This document shows positions 45,201-57,200 of a stretch of DNA of 64,000 nucleotides, piece after piece; the stretch's first letter is position 1; each line of letters begins with the position of its first letter. Source of the stretch: Aurelia coerulea (Eukaryota; Cnidaria; Scyphozoa; Semaeostomeae; Ulmaridae); the NCBI GenBank assembly GCA_039566865.1, contig CM076943.1:14246001-14310000 (forward strand). Direction: 5' to 3'. The translations under genes were made by a program, and so were the position numbers. The notes under the pieces were generated by a model. The model had not been told where the DNA came from. It made no database searches and saw only the letters and a list, made by a program, of their open reading frames with translations.

Positions 45201-48200
45201 CCACCTTAACCAATCACTTTTTGTGCGTTTTAACTTATTTTTACTTGGTAGTAAACCACCTTATCGCTGTTTCATGATTTTGAAAATTTCAGTAGTGAGC
45301 CACCTTAAAACACACAAAAAACGATTTGTTAAGGTGGTTCACTACTGATACAAACATAAGGCAAATGATTGAACATGGATAACTCTTTAATGGTAGGTTT
45401 GTCTGAAAAGATTTTTCCCATGAAAGTAGGTGCATGTGACGACTTTTGGCCTCCAAAATATCAGTTGTGTCAAAGTCAAGCAACATTGCAAAAATTAGTT
45501 AAGTATGAACAAAGGAACATTGTTAAATCAAACTTAATAGTGCATTTATGAGGATTTCTGTTGGTGGTATCATAATTTTGAGGTTATTTTTGAGCTCTCC
45601 ACCCCAAATTGATATAAAAACTACTTTTGGATGCTAAAATTCTGAAAAGGTGATCAAAAGATAGCTAATTTCACTGAAAGTGTAACTTCAAAATGGCGGC
45701 CAAAGACAAATTCGGCCTAAAATGTCAAAACTTTGAAATAAGATATTTCTAGAATGAAGAACGGTACTGAGCTGAAATTTGGATATGTTACCATTATTAT
45801 AATGCTTAAATGAATAAACCTAAAATCAGCAAAATCTAAGAGTACATGGTTAAAAAGTTATCCTTTTTGTCCCCCTTTGATGTAGAATTACCCAAATGCC
45901 TTACATTGTGCATAAATTTGAATGAAATATACACCAATCATTTTGCAGTAGAAAGCCTAACATAGTTTCAGAAATGTATTTTTGATAATTTGTTCTCCAA
46001 AGTCTCAGCTTAGCCCTATTTATACTGGGGGGGGGGGCGTTTTTCACCCCCTACCAGATTTTGCTGCACTGTGCTAAAACGACAAGAGATATAGCCACCA
46101 GTCTTTGTGACTTTTAGTCAAATTTAATAGGCAATCAAATTTTTAACGTTTCATTGTTCTAACTCTGATCATGTGACCACAGTAATACCATATTTAGAGA
46201 GTGGTCAACAAAAAGAGCTTAAAACATCCATAGATTTTGTATTGTTTGTCCTATTGATCTCAAACATGCACCATTTGATTGCTTTTATGAGTACTTTCCT
46301 TTGATATATATCATTGTCACATTTGCTGACATCAGCAAAATTTAATATCTATGACATCATTCACATATATGATGATGATGATGATGATAATGATTCATGA
46401 AATAAGTATGGCTAAAATCAACTACATACTTTTTCATACGCCCCAGAGAAGCAAAGCTTATATGTGACTTGTATAATGCTTATATAAAGCTTATATATGA
46501 CGTCATTGATCTAATAAAGAAATGTTAAATATATAAAAAATGTTGTCTAATCTGCTTCCTCTTATTGATTTGATTGATTTTGAGTCCATATTTACCAGGT
46601 CAATAGAAAAGACTTGTAAAAAAACTGCAAAGAAATAAACACATGAAACAAAAAGCAAATTCAAAGCAAGTTATGCTAAAACTAACAAATTTTGAAAAGT
46701 ATGTATTTTGCATTTATAACATGTTTCGTACTATTAAAACAAATTTGGAGACAATCCGTTGAGTGGTTAATTAAATATAGTTTTATTTGTTAAGAAGGTA
46801 GAAATTTGCCATTTTTCCTTTTTTTTTGGTTGCCTGGCAATGAATCACGTGACTACTTAACTTCTATTGTTATATTTGAATAGCCAATTGTCTAAAGAAC
46901 AATTGGGGTAAGTCTTATTGTTATATCTCTTGTAGTTTTACAGAAAAAAGGGGGGGGGGGCGAAAAGCGCCCCCCTTCTACAAAACTATTGAAAAATCGC
47001 CCAGTACAGATAGGGTTAAAGAATAAGGCAAGCATGATAATCCAAGGAGCAAAAGAGCAAAACCTAATGGTAGATATGTGCCCATTTTTAGTTACATGCA
47101 CTGTATGTGGGTTGCTTACTTTGGTTTCAAAGTACATAATTGACACATCTTTCATCTTGTAGAAGCTGAAAATAGGACAAAATTTGATAGTATTGTAATT
47201 TTTAGATTTGCCAACACCTTTTCAAAAAACTTCCATGTAAAATTGTTCTAAGCCCAAGAATGATAGCACTGGATTTTTTGAAAAATCTTTGGCATGTGTT
47301 CCATCTAACCATGAAATGAAAAATGTACACCACCGAAAGATAATTTTTCAGTTGGTACACAGTGGCCCAAATTTTGCTAGATACTGGGGTGCACTTTTTT
47401 TTGCAGTTGAAATCCATTTTATCTTCATCCACTTCAAACAAATGAACATTCCCCCCCCCCAAACATGGAAGGGCCACTATAACCCTACCCTAGTCATGAC
47501 ATGCCCTGTGTCCACAACTGTTGGAACAGCGGAAAGCAAGTGAATGGTCAATCAAGGAATACATTTTTCTATGAAATTGGCTTCATAACAACAGTTTATG
47601 TACCTGCAAGACATATACTGGTTGATATTTGTCTGTATTTGATATAATCTTGTAGTTTCCTTTCAAATGAAAACAAGAAACTGAGCAAATATTTGCATTG
47701 TCTCTCTAGAAACTCAACTCCGCCATTGTTTACGACAGAGATTTCCAATATCAGTATTTTGGTTTCAAGGTAAGCAAGTTTGAGTTCTTTTCAAAATTCA
47801 GAAATTCTGAGCATAATGTATAGAAGCATCTTACGTGGTGATTGGTTTGAGTTTGGAAGCAATGTTTTTAAGAAACTGGACGCTTCTTCAGTTGACTTTA
47901 AAGGTGCATTTTTACACTGTTTCATATATACCATAAACATTCACTTGTAAGAACCACAATTGTTAAGATCCTTTGCTCTAAAAACCATTGTACGCCTGTT
48001 CGGAAGAGTGACACACCCCTCGCCCAGGTCACTCAAATTTTTTTGACATTGTACAGTAATGGCAACTGTTTGGGCATCATTTTGAGAGGGAATTATGTTA
48101 TTTGTTGAGATCTTACTAAGTAATTTGGGAGCCCGTTTGGCAAAAATAAATGAACCACCCTTCCGACATTAAAAATATAAGAAACAGGTAGGTAACTGGA

Positions 48201-51200
48201 AATTTAAGAAACTGCCTACCATCACAGGACCTTAGTTCCTTTTAAAGAATACAAGCCAAATAATCATTTATGACAATGCAAGTGTGAACAATCTCATTTA
48301 TAACTTGTTCAGATGGAACCTTTTCGACCAAATAGAGAATGTCCGCGATGTCCACGTTTTAAGTTTTTCCCCATACGAAAACCGAAAATGCGTGCATTAG
48401 TTTCGCGGATGTGAAGATAATCGCTGACGACTAACTCTCTGTAACTCTCTCAAAATAAAGATTGTGTAAACGTGGTTAGCAACACTTCATTTTGAAGAAT
48501 TAGGAAGTGTCCATGATGTCCGTGCTTTAGGTGTTTCCCTGTAACCTAAAACGCGGACATTAGTTTTGCGGACATGAAGAAAATTGCTGACCACTCACTC
48601 TCCGTGACTCTTTGTGAAGGGGTGTGCATACATATCGTGGAAGCGTGGTTATTGGCACTTTATTTTGAAGAATTAGAAAATGTTCGCAATATCCGGGATG
48701 TCCGTATTTTAGACCTGGCCGGAAAGAATATATGTCAGACCAAAATAGGAATATCATGGTATCTTACAGATGTCAGAAAAACGAGATGTTGGAGTGTACA
48801 GATGTCAGAGTAATGAGATGGACCCATTTGAACAGACCCTTATGACATCTCGAAGTTCTTTTTATCTTGTTATATCTGTAGCATATTTCTTACCACCCAA
48901 TGGTGTGTCTTTATTAAATAAATTGTGATCTACCAATTCTTTGCAGACTTTGGAAAGATCTTACCTGCTAAAGATAAATGGGAAAGTTGCAGAAAGGCCG
49001 CAACACATGTTAATGCGGGTATCAGTAGGTATTCACAAGGAAGACATCGATGCTGCAATTGAAACTTATAATCTCATGTCAGAGAGATGGTTCACACATG
49101 CGTCACCTACGTTGTTTAATTCTGGAACTCCAAGGCCACAGCTTTCAAGTTGTTTCTTGTTGGCAATGAAATCGGACAGTATTGAAGGGATTTTTGACAC
49201 AGTGAAGAATTGCGCTACCATTTCAAAATGGGCTGGTGGAATTGGGCTTCATGTTCATTGCATCAGAGCTTTTGGGAGTTACATATCTGGAGTAAGTGCT
49301 TTTGTTTTTATGATCTCAAGGTAGTTGTTCTTCACAATATCACAACTTTGCCTAGGCAGTAAAGATTTAAATTTTTCCTTTGTAATTTATCCAAGTTAAA
49401 CCCATCTACGCCCACCTGAACCCATGTGAACCCACCTGAATCCAGCAGTAACCTACCTCAAGTCACCTGAACCCAGCAGTAACCCACCTGAACCCACCTG
49501 CAGACAATTGAAATGGTGAAGTGATCCCTCAATAGATGACATTGTTTTAGAGATCGGTCAACAGATAGCTATTAGCTTTGCATATTTTGACTCACAGAGT
49601 ATGGGTCATGGTATGGGTATTGAATCCTGTCCAGTGTCCAGTGTCAGCTATTTAAGAGGATACTTGCCTAGCTTAATGCTTTGACATTCAGGGAAAAGTA
49701 TTTTTCAAACGTTCGTAGTTTGACTCACCTGGTATCGCGTCTTCTTACTTTCTTTTCAAATTTGAGGCTTTTCTGCTTCAACCTTTGCTGATTGATGCTT
49801 GTCTTTGATTTCAGACTAATGGTAAATCGAATGGTCTTGTGCCCATGTTGAGAGTTTTTAACAACACTGCAAGATATGTTGATCAAGGTGGAAACAAAAG
49901 ACCAGGAGCGTTTGCTATTTATTTAGAACCCTGGCATGCAGATATCTTTGAGTTCTTAGATTTGAAGAAAAACACTGGAAAAGAAGAGCAAAGGGCGCGT
50001 GATCTCTTTTATGCTTTGTGGATAGCAGATCTCTTCATGAAGAGAGTCGAACAGAATGCAGATTGGTCACTCATGTGCCCTCATGAATGTCCTGGACTGT
50101 CAGATTGTTGGGGAGAAGAATTTGAAGCACTGTACACCAAGTAAGTTAATTTGTGTAAAGCAAATGCTTACAATGATGCCTGGTGCGTGAAGAATAAACC
50201 TCACATTTTTCTTAGGAAACTTTAAGGAAGCCTTTTTAGGGAATTTTTCATTTTTTTGCCTTTATAGACTCCTAAAAGACCTAAGTATGTGTTGTTTTTA
50301 TATCATATAATTTGAATTTGTCTTGATGATCTTTCTTTCCATAAATGGTTGTATCCCCGGGGGTACTCATATTTTCCGTAGGGATGTACCGCTTATTATT
50401 TTCAGGATTCCCACTCCGGCATAGGGTATCACTTTTGTATAGTCGGCTCCATGACAGAGTTCATATTTTCTATAATTGCCTCTGTAACGTCGTTGTAAGC
50501 CATTTGCACTCTGCGAGTGTGATTTAAATCGTTTGAAAGGCAACATTTCCACATTTTCTGATATATTTCTATCAAATTTCCGAGGCAGCCTACGCATGCA
50601 TGCATACATGCAGCAAATGTTGCATGAAGAAACTCAAGAACAGGGTATTGTTTTTAAAATTTTACTCTGGGACAGGGTATCATTTTTGGGAATTTTACTC
50701 CAGGACAGGGTGCCTTTTCAGACTTTCCAATGGCACCTCCCCATATTTTCATAGTACCCCTCCCCTTAGTACTCCTGGGGGTTGTATACAGTGGTGGGCT
50801 CCCCTCAAAATGTTTGAAAAAGGCCCTTTTGCGAAATTAGGAACTTCTTTAGTATATCTGCATTCTTGAATAATGGACATCTCACTTCACATTTGAATCC
50901 TTCCCTGTTAGTAAACTTGTTCAAAGAAATGAATACTGTCGAGAGTGAAGATACGGTAAAGGCCCCCTCCACTTCTGTCAGAAGATGGCTCTCAAAATTT
51001 CTTCAAAGAAAATAGTTGAATGTTGGTAGTGTAGGATAAGAGTCTCTGCGAATGCTAGAAAATGACTTGGAGAATCGTTCTAAGCCAAAGCAAGACTGCC
51101 AGTTTCACAAATTCTCCGGGACAAACTTTGCCGAGGCCTCCATTTCGGGGGGCACGCAAAAATTGGATTGCTGCGACAAAGTAAACGGTTTTGCGCGAAA

Positions 51201-54200
51201 ATGTTTATAAGAGTGTTGATTGATAGGAAACTGCCAAAATAGTTTTGAAAATTTCAGCCAAAGAACAGCTGTTTATTCACAAAATTTCCCTGTGAATGCT
51301 AATTCATAAAACTACTGTTTACACATGCTTGAATAATTTAATTTTAGCATCGCCAAACACATGGGATTTTGAGAAGCGTTCTAAGCCAAAGTTACGTCAA
51401 GATTTTAATTATGCTATAAGAAGACATAAGCCTCATTTTCAATGAAAGTGAGTTTAGTTTTGCTATTGGTAAGAAATCGAGGAATTGCGACGAATTTTTT
51501 CTCATGACCACACCCTCATGATGTAGGCCACTCCCACTTAGGGCCCCCTTAACTCATCCATGGCCGGTGCAAAAATCGGAGCCAGTCCGCCACTGGTTGT
51601 ATAAACCTAATAAACCAATAAGAATTGGCTGGCTTGATGACAGAGAGCTTCAATGGCACCTGTTTGTCAGCAACATCTGGTCAAGAGTCAAGTAAAGGAT
51701 GCAAAAGCTTTGGCCTTGATGAACTCTCTGAAAGGCAGACATTTCTGTGAGAAAAGTTACCGACAAGCATTTGTACAAACTTTGTCTGGCTGACTTTGTT
51801 TAATTTGCATGTACTGATATGTAACCAGGCCCGATACCAACCTTAATTCTTAGGGGGGCAAAGAACCAAAATTTTCCGACGCTCTAAAATCAACAACAAC
51901 AACAGCAACAACCCCAATTTTAGGAACATACGTTAAAACATGCACCAAAGGACTGATGTGCTCCTTTAATAACTAGATTTTGGAATTATTTTGTTGTTTC
52001 AACGTTGCAGCCTTCAAAATTGGTCAATAAGAAGGAAAAAATGCTGTAGATTCAAAATCCATGTCAAATTTTATCCTCGAAAGACAATAAATTCATGTTC
52101 TATGCATCATTGTCCCAGTAACATCTTCTAAATGTGGGCCTGTAACAACAACAAAAATCCGACAGGTGGAGTAAGATTTCCGAAAAATGGCCTTCTGGTG
52201 GGGGGCGCTCCGCCCCCCCCCCCCCCCACTAGCTTCGGCCCTGTATGTAACAATGCCCAATAAAGTGGGCTGCATTGATAAAGTACACTCTTTTCTTTTC
52301 ATACGAATAATGTTTATAAGAATAATTTTTATAAGAATATTCAGGCTCGGAATCATCCAATTTCTAAGAATATTATAAGAATATTGCTCAGCCTCAGCTC
52401 GCATATTTTTGTCTCATTTTTCAGCAGTTGCCTTCTTTGCGATGCTCATAACACAGAATCGCATGATTAACATATCTCGTTTGATCAAAAGCTTGGTTTC
52501 TATTTGAGGGCGGCCATTTCTTTTGGAAGCTTTGAAAAAAATAAGAATACTCTAAGAATATATTCAAGCTCAAAACGAGAATTTCTTAAGAAGGTTGAGG
52601 CTGAACAAAATCCATAATATTACAAAATAAAGTAAAATCCCGCAAGGTATCTAATGTCCAAAATATCATAGGTACGAGAGTGATGGGAAATACAAGAGGC
52701 AAGTGAAAGCACAGAAGCTTTGGTTTGCAATTTTGGAATCACAAACGGAGACAGGCACACCATACATGTTATACAAAGATTCTTGCAATAGGAAAAGCAA
52801 TCAACAGGTATATAATATAAAGTTTTCTGATTTGTTTCAACAGAAAAATGCATTAGACGCAGATATTTTTGAACAAAAAGATGTCAGAAAAACGTACAAT
52901 CTTGGCGAAAATACTTTAGAAAAATCCCAAAATTACACTACCATCCATGGCCTTTGTCCCCCCTTTCGCCATGTCATCGTTACTTGAACCAAACAACATT
53001 CGACCTTGACAGCATTGAATTAGTGGAGAGGGGAGCAGAAGATCCTAAACGTACGTTGTTGTCTTTAGTATTTTGGACACATTTTGGCAGAAGTCGGACT
53101 CTCAGCTTTACAAACTCAAAGCACTAGAGAGTGTACTCAGCTTTGTAGTTTTGTCTAGCATGGTGCAGTTGCTTTTTTCTTTTTTGTTATTTACAGTTAT
53201 TTACAGATTGTATTGTGAGCAAGACAGTTTTTTCTTTCGTTATCTTTCCTTGGTAAAACATGATGAGTTTCAGAGAAGATGCCAAAAATTGATATGCATT
53301 AATGGTAACTATATTTTAATTATCAAACAAATTTTTCTCACTTTGCAGAATTTAGGGACCATCAAGTGCAGTAACCTTTGCACTGAAATTCTGGAATACA
53401 CTGCAAGTGATGAGGTATGTAATCTTGCATAGTTCTAATGGAGTATTAAATTTTTGTTTCCAAAAAGTTCGTAATAATACTCAATCAATGATGATACTTG
53501 ATCATTTAACCCTTTCCTGCTTTGATGACCACTTGTGAACCCAAGAAATGAAAGTACATAAAACAATGGAATAGAGAAAATTGCCGTTGCAAAATCTGTG
53601 AGTAACGGACATTATATGGACCTTTTAGGTATTATGCAAAGGAGTCTGGATCGAGGACTATTTCTATACATTTTATACAAAAGGTTCTATTGAGCGGTGT
53701 TAGACCTTCTATCACTTTTGTGCACATTGGAAAATTCTACAAAATGTGTCAATATCGTTTGATTCAGATTCTTTGATCAAGTAGAGAAAGGTCTATTGTT
53801 AAACTGATTTTGTAAATAGAGTATTTTGAGTTGATATTTGTGAACCGTATTTTACTGTTGTCAATAGTTGATGTTCATTAGCTCTTATAATTAGGAGCTA
53901 TTTTTGAAAACCAACTTTAAAAAGTTTAATATTAATGATAATAAATGATAATCGCTTGATGATAAATGATAATCACTTGCCGTCTTTACGACACTATTTC
54001 GTTGTTCGTTTCTTTTCATTTGAAATAAACGAAAAATGTGATGCAGTGGACCTTGAAGCCGGTAGATTGATGGCTGTTGGTTCGGGATTGTTGTAGCGTC
54101 AAGGTTTTGCATGTCACTTAAACTCCACGCTAGAAATACATTACAATCATTAGAGTTAAAACCCTGACAGAGCTGCTTTTCAGGACATGTTTTCAACCGT

Positions 54201-57200
54201 TTTCTTCTTTCACCAACTAGACTGCAGTTTGTAATCTTGCTTCAATCGCTCTAAACATGTTTGTCAAAATTGAGAATAACAATGGCATAAAAGGAAAACG
54301 GTGGTTCAATTTCAAGAAATTAAAAGAAGTTACCAAGGTAGGTTGATTCATTCACTGTTATGGGTATATCTGGCATGGCCGATAATATTTTGTAAATTCT
54401 TATTCTTTAACAAACATATATTTATATGTAAGCTTTGCTATGCTAGGATCAAACGTAAGAAGCAATAAACGGAATATGGGAGCTGTTTTGCTGAATTTCT
54501 TTTCGCATTATCAACTGACCAACGTACCGGGTGTCCCAAAAAAGCATACAGATTTGGTTGACTCTAGCGCTGTGAATTTAACTTTAATCAATGGCTAATC
54601 ACTCTCAAAATGTTCATCGATAGTTAACTTGAACATAGATACCTCGTTTATTGGTATTGGTGCTTTGAGAGCAGAAATATCAATCTTGAAAGCTCATTTG
54701 CCTCTTCCTGCAAACCAGAGCTTTAGCGTTTTTGCCTAAGCAATTTCTTAAGGCACAGCGTATAAATCAACGAGAGCCTTCATGAAATTTGAACAATATT
54801 AGATCTTGTGTTATTCTGTTTTCCAGAGGTCACCCCCCAGTCACCCATTGGGAAGTTTCTAAATTTTTCACTAATTTCAGTTTTTTATTTCGATGTGGTT
54901 CTGGAATGCTTAGGCCAAAAGGCCAAAGCTCTGGTTTGCAAGTGGACGCTCTCTCTCAATTAGTTAACGTAGTTAGAGGGCTCCTCCTTAATCAATCAAT
55001 CTTAAATACATTCTTGCAAAGCTCTTCTTTTCTGTAATATCTAAGTTTAATCAATTTCGTGTTTATTGCATGGTATTTTGTAAGTATTTAGGTGTAGTGT
55101 AATTGTGTACAATTGTATTTAGGATTGGTTGATAAATACAGCTGAATCTGAAGCTTTCGTGTGACAAACAAATTGTGACCCGTTTGTGTGGATGCTGTGG
55201 AGGAGCTGTGGTTTTATTTGTCACGGTTTTTACACAGTTGCATAGCATAGGCTTCAAATTTATGTTTGAGACCTTATTCGAGTCAATTTTACTAGCGGTT
55301 CCTGATTTATGGCAGAGGAAAAGCAAAATATATGGTACAGTAAAAACCCGCACATGAGAACCTTCATCTATTAAGAACCTACAGCCTGAAATAATATAGT
55401 TTGTACCCAATAAATAAGAACCATTTCAGCCTAATATCTTAACTAGGTTCTTAATAAAGCATTTCTTTCATTCATTGGGAAATAAATGCAATTTTCTTGC
55501 CAATTAAACTCCTCCATGGACTCCAAAAAACATTACTCACAGAGCTGTGATTGGCGGGTCCTGCAGGGGTAAACTCTGTAAGCTTGGATTGAAGTGGATA
55601 GGGCCAAGAATGTAAATAAATTTGGCTAAGATTTAGATTCGCATTTTTCCCTATGTTAAGAACCTATACCCTGATTAGTGGATGTGTCTGTTGCATAAGA
55701 ACCTAAACAGGCTGAGTTCAAAATCTTAGGTTCTTATGTGCGGGTTTTTACTGTAGGTTCAAAAACAGCACTTCTATTTTTCTGCAGCAATGCCAAAATT
55801 AAGTAATTTTTCATTGGACGGATTCTAGCATTTATTTGATTTTTATCTATTTTATAAAAGGGTTAATAATGTCATCTATATGACAATATTTTGAACCCTT
55901 TTCAAATGTAGAGAAAGTTTAAATGCGGCGCTAGAACCCTTTCTTTCAAAGCTTACTTGATGTTGACATTGCTGGAGAAAGTAGAACTTTTGTTTATGAA
56001 GCAACTACTTCTTTTGCTTTCCTCTGTCATAAATCAGCAATCTAGTAAGATTGACTCAAACAAGGTCTCACTATCTTACTGCGCAGTAACCAAGACAGTC
56101 AAAGCTACAGCTCCTTCACAGCAGCCACACAAACGGGGCACATTTTTTAGGACACACTGTATAACCTTCAATCTCATTCTTAATTTACGTGTAACTTTTA
56201 TAGGTTGCCACCAGGAATTTGAACAGAGTCATTGATGTAAACTACTACCCAATCCCAGAGGTAATTTGTTAGATTAGACATCTTAGCAAAATGTGTTTGT
56301 TAAATAGACTGACTACACGAGTCTCAGTTTTCCGCATCGAATTGGATGATGTTATGGCTTCGCACTGAGACTCTTGACAATACAGCTTCAAAATGGGGAC
56401 CAATCAAATCGTTACGTTCTTAATAAGGTCAGACCACGTGCCTATTCCTTGCGTTTGATTGGTTGATTAGATCAAATTTCGACTTTTCGAAGCAAAGCAA
56501 CGTTCGAAACGATGCTCGACACGACGTTGGATTTTTCTTTCGACGCTCGAAGGATGGAAGACGTTTTGATTTTTTCAGATCTCTTGTAAGATTTTGGTCT
56601 CTGTTTTGAATCTGTTTCTTCGTGAGTCCTTGTATGAGTGAAAATAAAAATATCGGATTAAAAACGTTGAACGAGTAATACAAGGTATCACGTCGTCAGC
56701 CTATTTGTTAAATAGATTTATGACTTTTCGTCCCTTGTTTCCCTGCGTTCTTTGATTTGTTGATATCACTTGCTCAATAGGAACTCATACCATTACTCTT
56801 ATAAAGTGAGCCCCCTGTTTAGAAACGGCCTAAACTAGCAGGAGTTCTCGTCACTCAACAAAATTGCTTCAAAGTCTGGTGTGAAGAGCTTCAACATTGA
56901 AAAGCAAAGAATGATGTTTTCCGGACCTACTAACCGCAAAATATATACCTTTCAAGCAATAATCTTCCCCTGTAGAAACAAAACAGATCCATCGAAGCTA
57001 CCAGAACTCTAACAGAAAACAAAGTTGTTGTACGTCGATTGTATTAATAAAAGACAAATTCATTTAAAAATTTGTCTTTGTACGAAGGCTAAGATTTTAA
57101 CAACCGTTAAGGCCGTATCAACCGTTTTTTATATGCAACAACAACAACTGTCTAGATAGCGCCTACTTATTGGTTGAAAACTAAATTCTAGCATTTTGAT

